A stretch of 64,000 bases of DNA. Source: Dinoroseobacter sp965279125. Its GTDB lineage: Bacteria > Pseudomonadota > Alphaproteobacteria > Rhodobacterales > Rhodobacteraceae. Within the stretch, counting starts at the first letter, position 1. Every line of letters starts with the position of its first letter. The stretch spans positions 124,001 through 188,000 of the forward strand of contig CBDIHL010000041.1 in assembly GCA_965279125.1 (NCBI GenBank). Reading direction: 5' to 3'. Positions 35,104 through 44,724 of this stretch are shown one piece after another. Position numbers and translations under genes: made by a program. A model generated the notes under the pieces. The model did no database searches and was not told the origin of the DNA. It worked only from the letters and a program-made list of their open reading frames with translations.

Positions 35104-36297
35104 ATGCTCTTGACCAATGCCCAGATTGCGACGCTGCAAACCAATGACAGTTTTGGGCTGATCTCGGCTGGTGCACTGGCCGTCGAGGGTGATCAAATTG
35201 CATGGGTCGGCAAGGCCGACGCGGTGCCTGAGATCTACAGAAACGGGGACACTCATGACCTTGGCGGACGGCTTGTCACGCCTGCTTTCACGGACTGCCA
35301 TACTCATGTCGTTTTCGGCGGCAATCGTGCGGAGGAGTTCGAGCGCCGCCTGAATGGGGCCAGCTATGCCGAGATCGCCAAGGCAGGTGGCGGCATCGTC
35401 TCGACCGTCAATGCAACGCGCGCGGCGTCGCAAAAGACTCTGCTGGCCGATGCATTAACGCGAGTCGACGCGATGATCGCCGAAGGCGTCACCTTGATCG
35501 AGATAAAGTCAGGCTACGGCCTCGATGTCGAAACAGAGTTGAAAATGCTGCGCGTGGCGCGCGCGATTGCTAAAGTGCGACCGATCGAGGTCCGCACCAG
35601 CTTCCTAGGCGCACATGCGATCCCTGCCGATTACGCTGGCGCGCCCGATGCGTATATCGACACCATCTGTATTCCAGCCTTGCGCGCCGCCCATGCCGAA
35701 GGGCTGGTCGATGCCGTGGATGGGTTTTGTGAGGGTATCGCGTTTGATACTTTCCAGATTGCACGTGTGTTTGACGTCGCCGTCGCGCTGGGATTGCCAG
35801 TCAAACTGCATGCAGAACAGTTGTCAAACATAGGTGGGACACAATTGGCCGCCCGGTACAGCGCCCTCAGCGCTGATCATGTGGAGTATGCCACGGACGC
35901 GGATGCACGAGCTTTGGCCGCATCTGGCAGCGTTGCGGTTCTATTGCCTGGCGCATTCTACACGCTGCGCGAAACGCAAATGCCCCCAACCCAGTCTTTC
36001 CGAACACATGGCGTGCCCATGGCGCTGGCAACTGACTGTAACCCTGGCTCGTCGCCGCTGACCTCGCCATTGCTGGCGATGAACATGGCCTGTACCTTGT
36101 TTCGCATGACCCCATTGGAGGCGCTTTTGGGGCTGACAGCCCATGCCGCCACCGCGTTGCGTCTGCCTAACAGAGGTCGCATTCGACCTGGTGCGTGCGC
36201 TGATCTATGCATCTGGAACGCATCGCACCCTTCGGAACTGGCTTATCGTATCGGTTTCAACCCTCTCCACGCGCGTATGTTCAAGGGGGCGCTATGA
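35104..36297 (+). CDS. hutI: Imidazolonepropionase
   Basis: The 397-residue metal-dependent amidohydrolase opens 4-imidazolone-5-propionate to formiminoglutamate. The zinc motif DCHTHVVFGGNR near residue 63, KSGYGLD, KLHAEQLSN and the metal-ligand segment ATDCNPGSSP are characteristic. It begins the plus-strand hut operon, 76 bp from divergent hutF, and overlaps hutH by 4 bp. Length agrees with HutI (about 400 residues). Confidence 0.95.
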   Translation: MLLTNAQIATLQTNDSFGLISAGALAVEGDQIAWVGKADAVPEIYRNGDTHDLGGRLVTPAFTDCHTHVVFGGNRAEEFERRLNGASYAEIAKAGGGIVSTVNATRAASQKTLLADALTRVDAMIAEGVTLIEIKSGYGLDVETELKMLRVARAIAKVRPIEVRTSFLGAHAIPADYAGAPDAYIDTICIPALRAAHAEGLVDAVDGFCEGIAFDTFQIARVFDVAVALGLPVKLHAEQLSNIGGTQLAARYSALSADHVEYATDADARALAASGSVAVLLPGAFYTLRETQMPPTQSFRTHGVPMALATDCNPGSSPLTSPLLAMNMACTLFRMTPLEALLGLTAHAATALRLPNRGRIRPGACADLCIWNASHPSELAYRIGFNPLHARMFKGAL

Positions 36298-37835
36298 CAA
36301 CGGTTCTAACTCCCGGTGCGACGTCTCTGCGCCAGTTACATGACATTTGGGTGGCGCAGGCGGCGGTCACACTCGACCCCGCTGCGCAGCCAGGAATTGA
36401 AGCAGCTGCAACCATGGTTGCAAAGGCCGCCAATGGGTCCGGTGCTGTCTACGGCATCAATACCGGTTTTGGGAAGCTCGCGAGCGTCAAGATTGCATCT
36501 GATGATGTGGCCACCTTACAGCGAAATCTGATCCTGTCGCATTGCTGTGGCGTGGGCGAGGTGCTGGACGAGGCGACGACCCGCCTGATGATGGTTTTGA
36601 AGCTGTTGTCGCTGGGACGTGGTGCGTCTGGGGTGGCAATGTCAACGGTCGAGATCTTGCAAGACATGCTCGCACGCGGCGTCCTCCCGGTCATCCCTGG
36701 CCAGGGGTCGGTCGGGGCCTCGGGCGATCTTGCGCCGCTCGCTCATATGGCTGCCGCGATGATTGGTGCGGGGGAGGCGACCTATCAAGGCGAGCGGATG
36801 CCTGCGTCCGAGGCGCTTGTACTGGCAGGACTGACGCCGATTACCTTGCGCGCTAAAGAGGGCCTGGCGTTGATCAACGGCACGCAGTTTTCCACCGCTT
36901 GCGCGTTGGTGGGGCTTTGGGGGGCGTGGCAGAATGCGGCAACCTCGGTCTTGACCTGCGCGTTATCTACGGATGCGATCATGGGCTCGACCGCCCCTTT
37001 GCAAGACGCGATCCATACCTTGCGCGGTCATCCGGGTCAGATCGAGGCTGCACGTGCGCAGCGCGGTCTGATGGATGGATCCGAAATCCGCGAAAGCCAT
37101 CGCGATGGCGACACACGGGTGCAAGACCCGTATTGCATCCGATGCCAGCCCCAGGTGACCGGAGCGGCGATGGATCTGCTGCACTTCGCGGGACGAACCC
37201 TCGAAGTTGAGGCCAATGCCGTCACTGATAACCCGCTGGTCTTGGTGGAAGACGACTTGATCGTGTCGGGTGGCAATTTCCATGCCGAACCGGTGGGATT
37301 TGCTGCCGACCAGATCGCAGTCGCCATCTCCGAGATCGGCGCGATTGCGCAGCGCCGCGTTGCTTTGATGGTGGATCCAACCTTGTCGTTTGACCTGCCA
37401 CCGTTCCTGACGCCCAATCCCGGCCTAAATTCCGGTCTGATGATTGCGGAAGTCACCACCGCCGCGTTGATGAGCGAGAACAAGCACCTTGCCAATCCAT
37501 GCAGCACCGACAGCACCCCTACATCGGCCAATCAGGAAGACCACGTGTCTATGGCCGCCCATGCCGCGCGACGGCTGGAGCGTATGAATGCAAATCTGAA
37601 CGTGATCCTTGGAGTGGAAGCGATGTGTGGCGCACAGGGGATCGAGTTTCGCGCGCCTTTGCAAACCAGCCCTGCGCTACAAGCCGCGATCGATGTTCTG
37701 CGCGCCGAGGTGCCAACGCTTGCCGATGATCGGTATATGGCTCCATCCATCGAAGCGGCAGCAAATCTGGTCGCATCCGGTGCGCTAAGCGGGGCGGTTG
37801 ACCTGCCTGATTTCGTCAAGGGTCACACAGCATGA
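36294..37835 (+). CDS. hutH: Histidine ammonia-lyase
   Basis: The 513-residue enzyme removes ammonia from histidine to give urocanate. The autocatalytic MIO cofactor triad Ala142-Ser143-Gly144 lies in GSVGASGDLAPLAHM, at the same numbering as the Pseudomonas enzyme. YGINTGFGKLAS and RVQDPYCIRCQPQV are further active-site segments. The ATG at 36294 gives an ATGA overlap with hutI; the upstream frame is a shadow. It overlaps hutG by 4 bp. Confidence 0.96.
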   Translation: MTTVLTPGATSLRQLHDIWVAQAAVTLDPAAQPGIEAAATMVAKAANGSGAVYGINTGFGKLASVKIASDDVATLQRNLILSHCCGVGEVLDEATTRLMMVLKLLSLGRGASGVAMSTVEILQDMLARGVLPVIPGQGSVGASGDLAPLAHMAAAMIGAGEATYQGERMPASEALVLAGLTPITLRAKEGLALINGTQFSTACALVGLWGAWQNAATSVLTCALSTDAIMGSTAPLQDAIHTLRGHPGQIEAARAQRGLMDGSEIRESHRDGDTRVQDPYCIRCQPQVTGAAMDLLHFAGRTLEVEANAVTDNPLVLVEDDLIVSGGNFHAEPVGFAADQIAVAISEIGAIAQRRVALMVDPTLSFDLPPFLTPNPGLNSGLMIAEVTTAALMSENKHLANPCSTDSTPTSANQEDHVSMAAHAARRLERMNANLNVILGVEAMCGAQGIEFRAPLQTSPALQAAIDVLRAEVPTLADDRYMAPSIEAAANLVASGALSGAVDLPDFVKGHTA

Positions 37836-38632
37836 CACCCGTTTCGGTCCAAAAGGGCAGTAGCCCGATTGTGCTTGGTGTCCCGCATGCAGGGACTTTT
37901 GTGCCAGATGCGATTGCGCGCAACCTCAATGAAATCGGGCGCAATCTGGCAGACACGGATTGGCATATTGATCGGCTCTATGCTGGGCTGCTGCCCGAAG
38001 TCACAACCGTTACGGCCAATTTCCACCGCTATGTGATCGACGCCAATCGCGATCCTACGGGCAATAGCCTCTATCCGGGGCAGAACACCACGACGCTCGT
38101 GCCGCTGACCGATTTCGATGGGCTGGATATTTGGCACACGCCTCCGACGCCCGCGGAGGTCGACGCCCGCCGGATTGCTTTCCACGCGCCCTATCATGCG
38201 ATACTTGAGGCCGAGTTGGCCCGTGTCCGGGATCTGCACGGTGTTGTGATCTTATACGATTGCCATTCGATCCGCTCAGACATCCCGTTTCTGTTTGACG
38301 GGACGCTGCCTGACTTCAACATCGGCTCCAATGACGGGGTCACCTGTGCGCCCCATATCGAGGCTGTGCTGGTCGAGATTTGCGCGCGAGCGGATCGTTA
38401 CACAAGCACGCTCAACGGTCGCTTCAAGGGCGGCTGGACAACCCGGCATTACGGGCAACCGAGCGCCAATATCCATGCGGTCCAGATGGAATTGGCCCAA
38501 TCCACCTATCTGAAATGCCAAGCCGCGCCTTGGACTTACGATCCGGCCAAAGCCGCAGATCTGCGCGCGCACTTGGCGTCCATCCTTACCGCTTTGGCCG
38601 CTTTGGCCCCGACTTTAGGAGGCTCTGCATGA
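37832..38632 (+). CDS. hutG: N-formylglutamate deformylase
   Basis: The 266-residue protein of the N-formylglutamate amidohydrolase family releases formate and glutamate. VIDANRDPTGNSLYPG and VILYDCHSIRSDIPFL are signature segments, the latter carrying likely metal ligands. It belongs to the amidohydrolase type, not the arginase-like formiminoglutamase type, in agreement with the presence of hutF. It overlaps hutH and hutU by 4 bp each. Confidence 0.93.
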   Translation: MTPVSVQKGSSPIVLGVPHAGTFVPDAIARNLNEIGRNLADTDWHIDRLYAGLLPEVTTVTANFHRYVIDANRDPTGNSLYPGQNTTTLVPLTDFDGLDIWHTPPTPAEVDARRIAFHAPYHAILEAELARVRDLHGVVILYDCHSIRSDIPFLFDGTLPDFNIGSNDGVTCAPHIEAVLVEICARADRYTSTLNGRFKGGWTTRHYGQPSANIHAVQMELAQSTYLKCQAAPWTYDPAKAADLRAHLASILTALAALAPTLGGSA

Positions 38633-40299
38633 CAAATTCCCGCCATAACAGCCGCGATGTTTTTCCGCCCACCGGGTCAGAGATCACTGCCAAGAGTTGG
38701 TTGACCGAGGCCCCAATGCGGATGCTGATGAACAACCTGCATCCCGACGTTGCCGAGAACCCGCATGAATTGGTCGTTTATGGCGGCATCGGCCGCGCCG
38801 CGCGGACGTGGGAAGACTTCGATGCCATTGTCGCGGCGCTGAAAGACCTCGAAGACACGCAAACGTTGCTGGTGCAATCGGGCAAGCCTGTGGGCGTGTT
38901 TAACACGCATAAAGATGCACCTCGGGTGTTGATCGCGAATTCCAACCTCGTGCCGCATTGGGCGACGTGGGATCATTTCAACGATCTCGATAAGAAAGGT
39001 CTGGCGATGTATGGTCAGATGACTGCCGGGTCGTGGATCTATATCGGCACCCAAGGCATCGTCCAAGGCACCTACGAGACCTTCATGGAGGCCGGGCGCC
39101 AGCACTACGATGGCGACCTGAAGGGGCGCTGGATCTTGACCGGCGGGCTTGGCGGAATGGGCGGTGCTCAGCCATTGGCCGCAGTGATGGCGGGCGCGTG
39201 CTGCTTGGCCGTGGAATGCGACGAGACCCGCGCCGATTTCCGTTTGCGAACACGGTATGTGGACGAGAAGACGTATGATTTGGACGAGGCGCTCGCGATG
39301 ATCGACGCCTGGACCAAAGCGGGGGAGGCGAAGTCCGTCGCCCTTATCGGCAACGCCGCCGATGTGTTCCACGAGCTGGTCAAGCGCGGTGTCAAGCCCG
39401 ATATGGTCACGGACCAAACCAGCGCCCACGATCCGGTTCACGGCTACTTGCCCCAAGGCTGGAGCGTGGCCGAGTGGCGTAGCAAGCAAGAAAGCGACCC
39501 CAAGGGCGTCGAGGCCGCCGCGCGCACCAGCATGAAGGTCCAAGTCGCGGCGATGGTCGATTTCTGGAACGCCGGGGTGCCAACGCTGGATTACGGCAAC
39601 AACATTCGCCAAGTCGCGCGGGAAGAGGGCTTGGAAAACGCCTTCGCTTTCCCCGGCTTTGTGCCCGCCTATATCCGCCCTCTGTTCTGCCGAGGGATCG
39701 GGCCGTTTCGCTGGTGCGCGCTTTCTGGCGACCCAGAAGATATCTACAAAACCGACGCCAAGGTCAAAGAGCTGATCGACGATCCACATCTGCACAACTG
39801 GCTTGATATGGCCCGCGAGCGCATCGCCTTCCAAGGCCTGCCCGCGCGCATTTGCTGGGTTGGGCTAGGCCTGCGCGATAAGCTTGGCCTCGCGTTCAAC
39901 GAGATGGTGCGCTCGGGCGAGCTGTCGGCCCCGGTTGTGATCGGGCGTGATCACCTCGATTCAGGCTCGGTCGCCTCGCCCAACCGCGAGACCGAAGCCA
40001 TGAAGGACGGATCGGACGCCGTCTCCGACTGGCCGCTTCTGAACGCGATGCTTAACGTTGCTGGCGGTGCGACATGGGTCTCGCTGCACCACGGGGGCGG
40101 TGTCGGAATGGGCTTCTCGCAACACTCGGGCATGGTTATTTGCTGCGATGGATCCGAGGACGCCGACCGCCGCATCGCCAATGTGCTGTGGAATGACCCG
40201 GCCACGGGGGTGATGCGTCATGCCGATGCGGGCTACAATATTGCGCTGAACTGCGCACGGGAAAAAGGGCTGAACTTGCCCGGTATCTTGGGGAGGTAA
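38629..40299 (+). CDS. hutU: Urocanate hydratase
   Basis: The 556-residue NAD-dependent urocanase converts urocanate to imidazolonepropionate. GGLGGMGGAQPLAAVMAGA marks the NAD-binding fold, and DQTSAHDPVHGYLPQG and LHHGGGVGMGFSQHSGM are highly conserved. The start at 38629 (MTNSRHNSRDVFPPTGSEI) overlaps the hutG stop by 4 bp; the longer upstream frame is a hutG shadow. The next gene, a Rieske oxygenase, begins 4 bp after its stop. Confidence 0.96.
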   Translation: MTNSRHNSRDVFPPTGSEITAKSWLTEAPMRMLMNNLHPDVAENPHELVVYGGIGRAARTWEDFDAIVAALKDLEDTQTLLVQSGKPVGVFNTHKDAPRVLIANSNLVPHWATWDHFNDLDKKGLAMYGQMTAGSWIYIGTQGIVQGTYETFMEAGRQHYDGDLKGRWILTGGLGGMGGAQPLAAVMAGACCLAVECDETRADFRLRTRYVDEKTYDLDEALAMIDAWTKAGEAKSVALIGNAADVFHELVKRGVKPDMVTDQTSAHDPVHGYLPQGWSVAEWRSKQESDPKGVEAAARTSMKVQVAAMVDFWNAGVPTLDYGNNIRQVAREEGLENAFAFPGFVPAYIRPLFCRGIGPFRWCALSGDPEDIYKTDAKVKELIDDPHLHNWLDMARERIAFQGLPARICWVGLGLRDKLGLAFNEMVRSGELSAPVVIGRDHLDSGSVASPNRETEAMKDGSDAVSDWPLLNAMLNVAGGATWVSLHHGGGVGMGFSQHSGMVICCDGSEDADRRIANVLWNDPATGVMRHADAGYNIALNCAREKGLNLPGILGR

Positions 40300-40303
40300 G
40301 GCT

Positions 40304-41344
40304 ATGTTCCTGAAGAACGCTTGGTATGTCGCCGCGTGGGATCACGAGATCACCCGCGACTTGCAGCAAATCACCGTGCTTGGCGAGAACATCTGTGTGT
40401 TCCGCTCGGAATCCGGCGAACTTGTCGGGCTTGAGGACGCTTGCCCGCACCGCAAACTGCCCCTGTCCAAGGGGCGCATCAAGGGCGACACTGTTGAATG
40501 TGGTTATCACGGGCTGACCTTCAATTGCGTAGGCCAATGCGTCTGGGCCCCTGGCTCTGGCGGGATTCCGTCGAACGCCAAGGTACACGCCTATCCCCTG
40601 CACGAGAAATACGGGCTCGTGTGGATCTGGATGGGCAATCCCGCGCTGGCGGATCCATCGGACATCTTCGAGATCGAGAACTACGACGACCCGGCTTGGG
40701 GCATCAATCACGGTGCCGCGATGGAGCTTGATTGCAACTACCTGCTGATGTGCGACAACTTGTTGGACCCGACCCATGTCGCATGGGTTCACCAAAGCAG
40801 CTTTGCCGCAGCTGCCACCAAAGACACGCCCTTGCGGATCACCAAGACAGATAACGGCGTGATCGTGCATCGCTGGATGATGGATCACGAGCCTGCGCCT
40901 TTCTACAAGAAGGTGGTGGAGTTCGAAGGCAATTGCGACCGCCTCCAGCACTATGAAGTGCGCTATCCAAGCCATGCGCTGATTAAGGCGGTCTTCACGC
41001 CTGCTGGAACAGGGGGGCCAGATGCTCCTTTGCACGACAAGACTTTTATCATGGACAGCTATAACTTCATGACGCCAACAACTCAGAGCAAGACACGCTA
41101 TTACTGGTTCCAACTACGCAATATCCGTCCCGACGACGAAGAATTGTCTAAGATGATGTCTCAAGATGTGCAGCAGGCCTTTGAAGAAGACCGTGATGTG
41201 CTCAACGAGGTGCAAAAAGGCATGACCAATAAGACGTCGCCGCACATTGACTTGTCGATTGATGGTGGACAACTCCGCTTTCGTCGCCAGCTTCAAGCAA
41301 TGATTAACGAAGAGCAAAAAGTTGACCGACAGATGGCGGAGTAA
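40304..41344 (+). CDS. Rieske non-haem iron oxygenase (VanA-like), last gene of hut operon
   Basis: The 346-residue protein has a Rieske [2Fe-2S] centre with Cys47/His49 (CPHRKLPL) and Cys66/His69 (CGYHGLTF). The mononuclear iron site shows in DNLLDPTHVAWVH. It resembles the oxygenase component of vanillate O-demethylase and similar demethylating oxygenases. No ferredoxin-reductase partner (VanB type) is encoded nearby. It starts 4 bp after hutU, so it is probably co-transcribed with histidine catabolism. A substrate related to histidine or urocanate, such as an N-methylated form, is possible but is inference. Confidence 0.87.
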   Translation: MFLKNAWYVAAWDHEITRDLQQITVLGENICVFRSESGELVGLEDACPHRKLPLSKGRIKGDTVECGYHGLTFNCVGQCVWAPGSGGIPSNAKVHAYPLHEKYGLVWIWMGNPALADPSDIFEIENYDDPAWGINHGAAMELDCNYLLMCDNLLDPTHVAWVHQSSFAAAATKDTPLRITKTDNGVIVHRWMMDHEPAPFYKKVVEFEGNCDRLQHYEVRYPSHALIKAVFTPAGTGGPDAPLHDKTFIMDSYNFMTPTTQSKTRYYWFQLRNIRPDDEELSKMMSQDVQQAFEEDRDVLNEVQKGMTNKTSPHIDLSIDGGQLRFRRQLQAMINEEQKVDRQMAE

Positions 41345-41557
41345 ACCAATGGAGAAAACCAAGCGCTGAATAGTACTTTAGCTGATAGCAGTCGTTTTTT
41401 GCTTTGCTTCTGCACGACCATTTGAGAATAAACCCAGATTGACTGAAGCAGTCGACCTGTTCGGTGCTCGTGCATAGCAGTTGAATACACTGTGCGCTTG
41501 ACTGACACATAAACCCGACTTGGTGCCAAAATTTCTGTTATCCGCCGATATGACCCC
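41345..41557. other. Convergent intergenic gap, no feature seen
   Basis: This 213-bp gap separates the 3' ends of the Rieske oxygenase gene and the DUF1217 gene. It is AT-rich compared with its neighbours. I found no convincing hairpin terminator, coding frame or RNA gene. Confidence 0.5.
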
Positions 41558-42358
41558 TTAGTTTACAGAACTTAGAAGTGCCAAGGCTATGCGTGCGCGC
41601 CCAGTGGAACCTGTATCGATTTGACTCGCTTGCGCGCGCACTAGAAACAGGCGGGTTAGGTCTTCGAGCGCTTCAGGTTCCGAGAATTGTGTGATTTCAC
41701 TGCTCCCAAAATATGCCTGAGCGCGATCTCGAAATTCACCCAATTGCTGGTCTAGGTCCAGTGATGCAAAGCTTGAAGGTAACCCAAACGCTGTCTCAAA
41801 TACTTTGCGCAATGGCGGTTGCCCCATGATGGAAAACCACTGTGTGTCTGCAGATGACCCGCTTGATGCAAGCTCAGGAAGTTCACGATTAAGGTTGAGC
41901 GCGAGGCGTAAGTCGGCGTCTTGGTCACCGACATCGGCTTCGAATTTCCTCTCAAGATAGTTTTGCGCAATGTCAGCTGCAAAATCATCAACCAACGCGC
42001 CCGGCAGACTTAGCGGACCGTACCCGAATGCATCGGACAAGTTTCTGTAGCGCTGATCAGCTAGGCGCGTTGCCAAGGCACCCGTTTCTGTTGTGCCCTC
42101 TTCCAGGATTTTGCGGATGAAGAACCGGTTGTCCAAGTCATCGTCGAGACCAAATGCCCCGAGTGCAACTTTTAGACTGGTGCGATCTGAAACCAGATCT
42201 TCAGCGCTGGTGAGGTTCGAGATATTGGACTTGAAATGCGAAATCTCACGCTGGGTCTGCGCATCATTCGCGTGGACGGCACGTTGCTGGTCGGATGTGC
42301 GTTGCAAGAATCGCCATCCAGAATATCCCCCAATTGGAATGACAGGTTGGAAACTCAT
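41558..42358 (-). CDS. DUF1217 flagellar-associated protein
   Basis: The 266-residue protein matches the DUF1217 family of alphaproteobacterial flagellar clusters. Family landmarks are VALGAFGLDDDLDNRFFIRKIL near residue 65 and the repeated pattern around LALNLNRELPELAS. Its precise role is unknown. It overlaps flbT by 4 bp and is last of flagellin-flaF-flbT-DUF1217. The order makes a flagellar function likely. Confidence 0.85.
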   Translation of the reverse strand: MSFQPVIPIGGYSGWRFLQRTSDQQRAVHANDAQTQREISHFKSNISNLTSAEDLVSDRTSLKVALGAFGLDDDLDNRFFIRKILEEGTTETGALATRLADQRYRNLSDAFGYGPLSLPGALVDDFAADIAQNYLERKFEADVGDQDADLRLALNLNRELPELASSGSSADTQWFSIMGQPPLRKVFETAFGLPSSFASLDLDQQLGEFRDRAQAYFGSSEITQFSEPEALEDLTRLFLVRAQASQIDTGSTGRARIALALLSSVN

Positions 42359-42756
42359 GCTGGCTTGACCAGAAGCCGTGTTTCACGTGCCAGCAAGCAC
42401 CTTAGCGACCTGAGCGCCTTGTAGACATTTTCTTCGCGAACCCATTTTGTGGCCTGTTCCAGCAAGTCACGACTATCTTGATCTCGGAAAACTTGACTAA
42501 GTTGCTCAATTCCTCGCAGCAATTGTCGTACGCCATCTTCCGGCGCTACATCACCCGCAAGGACCAGTTGAGCTACATAGCAAACGCGCTTCACCGGTGT
42601 ATCCGCCTCATCAGGATGAATGGCATCACGCAGCCGAAGTATATTCGCGTTGGGAGAGAGCACGTTCACACGAGAGCGCCGTTCTCCGTTCTGAATGACC
42701 GCGCCGTTGATGAGAACTCTTTCGCCAGGGGCCATTTTGAGCACAAGCCCGCTCAA
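42355..42756 (-). CDS. flbT: Flagellin expression regulator FlbT
   Basis: The 133-residue protein shows the FlbT N-terminus (MSGLVLKMAPGERVLINGAVIQNG) and the helical C-terminal half. In Caulobacter FlbT binds the flagellin mRNA leader and limits its translation until the hook is finished. It overlaps flaF and the DUF1217 gene by 4 bp each. An RNA-level control of the flagellin gene just upstream is therefore likely. Confidence 0.92.
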   Translation of the reverse strand: MSGLVLKMAPGERVLINGAVIQNGERRSRVNVLSPNANILRLRDAIHPDEADTPVKRVCYVAQLVLAGDVAPEDGVRQLLRGIEQLSQVFRDQDSRDLLEQATKWVREENVYKALRSLRCLLARETRLLVKPA

Positions 42757-43127
42757 GCTGCGTCTCGGCGCGAAATAAGTCCGGACATAACGGCCGAGTT
42801 CACGTCAACAAGGGCCTTGATGTCAGTGTTGCCGGCAAGAACTCTACGGGATTGGTGCAGCGTAAATTCCGCCAGATAGAATAGTCTTGCCCGTAAGTCA
42901 TTGGGGAGTTTGTTGTCTGGGTCGGCAACCAGTGTCGCGAGTTTCGTCCAAATCATCCGGTTCTCATGAACGGCCGAGACGATCTCCGAGTGATTGTTTT
43001 CCGTCTTGCTGGTAGCGTTAAGTCGGTTGGTGACGCGACGCAGTAGCTCATACTCGGTATCGCGGGGTGTTTTCGTTGTCAGATCAGGTCGCGCATAGGC
43101 CGCCTTGGCAGTTTGTGTTGCAGTCAT
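42753..43127 (-). CDS. flaF: Flagellin biosynthesis regulator FlaF
   Basis: The 124-residue protein carries the FlaF pattern, with TPRDTEYELLRRVTNRL near residue 20 and the central NRMIWTKLATLVADPDNKLP. FlaF is needed for flagellin synthesis or secretion and acts opposite to FlbT. It lies 84 bp after the flagellin gene and overlaps flbT by 4 bp. Confidence 0.92.
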   Translation of the reverse strand: MTATQTAKAAYARPDLTTKTPRDTEYELLRRVTNRLNATSKTENNHSEIVSAVHENRMIWTKLATLVADPDNKLPNDLRARLFYLAEFTLHQSRRVLAGNTDIKALVDVNSAVMSGLISRRDAA

Positions 43128-43211
43128 AAGGTGTCCTTGAGAGGTGATTTGAGCGAAGCAGCGAAAGATATTCGGGCGGCGAATGATGCGCCGCCCAAGT
43201 TATCGCTCTGA

Positions 43212-44504
43212 TTAGCGGAAGAGCGACAAGACACTCTGTGGTGCCTGATTTGCGATGGACAACGACTGAATGCCCAGCTGCTGTTGAACCTGTAAGGCCT
43301 GCAAGCGCGCAGATGCCTCTTCCATATCGGCATCAACAAGCGAGCCGATTCCGGATTTCAGAGCATTTGTCAGATCGGCTACAAAATTTGATTGGATCTC
43401 GATCCTTGCTTCTGCTGAACCGAAGGATGCCGACGCATCAACGGCAGTTTGAATCATGCCCTCGATATTGGTCAGCGCACTTGACGCGTCTCCGTCAGTT
43501 AACACGCTCAGGGAGGACAGGTCAGACAAACCACCAGAACCACGAGTGGCACTGATAGAGAAAGCGACATCCTCGTTGGTTTTGTTGGCGACCTTTAGTT
43601 TGCCGTCTGTGGCGATATCAATGGTAAAGTCATCAGAGTTCAAACCTTCGCTGCTCAGCGAGTTTTTGACACCGGCGACCACAGCTGCCGCTGTATCGCC
43701 TTCTTGGACCACATACTTCGCCGAGACATTGCCGACATTGAACGTCAGCTGGTCACCGACCATCAGGCCTGTGTCGAGCGACGAATCCAGGCCCGCAGTG
43801 TTGGATCGAAGCGCAGCCGAGCCTGCGGCGGCACCAGATGCATCTAGGAATTTGAACGTATCCAACTCGATCTCGTCTGTGGTACCAGCGCCATCAAACT
43901 TATCAATGACCCCAGACGTCCCTGTATCCACACCAACAGCAACAGCTGAGGCATCGAGCGCCGTGCCACCTGTCCGAGAGAGGTTCTGTGCATTGACGCC
44001 AATCTGTGTCGCTGCGACGCTTCCGGATGAGTCGCGATTGAGCGACGCCAGAATATTTACACCGACTTGGCTATTAGCATTGGTGCCGCTGACCGACCCA
44101 TTGATCAAGTTCAAGCCGTTGAACTGGGCCGCATCCACCACAGATTTAATCTGATCACTCAGTGCTGTGATCTCGGTTTGGATTTTTGTGCGGTCAACGT
44201 TGTCTTCTTGTGCGGCGACGACCTTCCCCTTAATCTCGGTCAGAAGGGATGTGACTGTCTCTGATGCTTTGCGGGCAACGGCAACTGTCGATTCACCTAA
44301 TGACAGGCTTTCTGAGATAGCGGTGAAGCCTTTCACATCGGCTTCCATAACCTTCGAGATCGCCCAAATGGCTGAACTATCTTTGGCAGAGCCAATAGAT
44401 TTACCTGTTGCAATTTCACCTTGAGTTTTCTCAAGGTTTGTATTGATTGACTTCAAAGTTTGAAGCGCCACCATGGCGCTATTGTTTGTTAGAATAGAGG
44501 ACAT
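43212..44504 (-). CDS. fliC: Flagellin
   Basis: The 430-residue protein forms the flagellar filament. Its conserved N-terminal D0/D1 helices (MSSILTNNSAMVALQTLKSI and GKSIGSAKDSSAIWAISKVM) and C-terminal helices ending NQAPQSVLSLFR flank a variable, Ser/Asp/Gly-rich centre. It is exported by the flagellar type III system without a signal peptide. The gene has a 220-bp upstream region with a TGACGGCGTCA hairpin-like palindrome at 44590-44600, a possible site for leader control by FlbT. It is followed by flaF and flbT. Confidence 0.95.
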   Translation of the reverse strand: MSSILTNNSAMVALQTLKSINTNLEKTQGEIATGKSIGSAKDSSAIWAISKVMEADVKGFTAISESLSLGESTVAVARKASETVTSLLTEIKGKVVAAQEDNVDRTKIQTEITALSDQIKSVVDAAQFNGLNLINGSVSGTNANSQVGVNILASLNRDSSGSVAATQIGVNAQNLSRTGGTALDASAVAVGVDTGTSGVIDKFDGAGTTDEIELDTFKFLDASGAAAGSAALRSNTAGLDSSLDTGLMVGDQLTFNVGNVSAKYVVQEGDTAAAVVAGVKNSLSSEGLNSDDFTIDIATDGKLKVANKTNEDVAFSISATRGSGGLSDLSSLSVLTDGDASSALTNIEGMIQTAVDASASFGSAEARIEIQSNFVADLTNALKSGIGSLVDADMEEASARLQALQVQQQLGIQSLSIANQAPQSVLSLFR

Positions 44505-44724
44505 AAGATTTCCTTTGTCTTTTCAAAGCATTTTGCTCTGAAGCTGCTGCGTTCAAACCTCCTAAACGGGAGATCTTTTTTCGTCGTTCTGACGGCGTCA
44601 AAGGCGATTGCCGAAGACAACACCCATCTTGGGTTCGCAACTACTCTGTCATTTCTACACTAACAGTCTCCTAACACTCTAATGTGTTATGCTTTCGATT
44701 TTAGATGAAATGAATCAACAATAC

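Noticed and set aside
42379..42394. parS-like sequence TGTTTCACGTG followed by CCAGC, inside flbT
   Set aside because: Only the first 11 bases match the 16-bp parS consensus; the second half-site is lost and the site is within a coding region.
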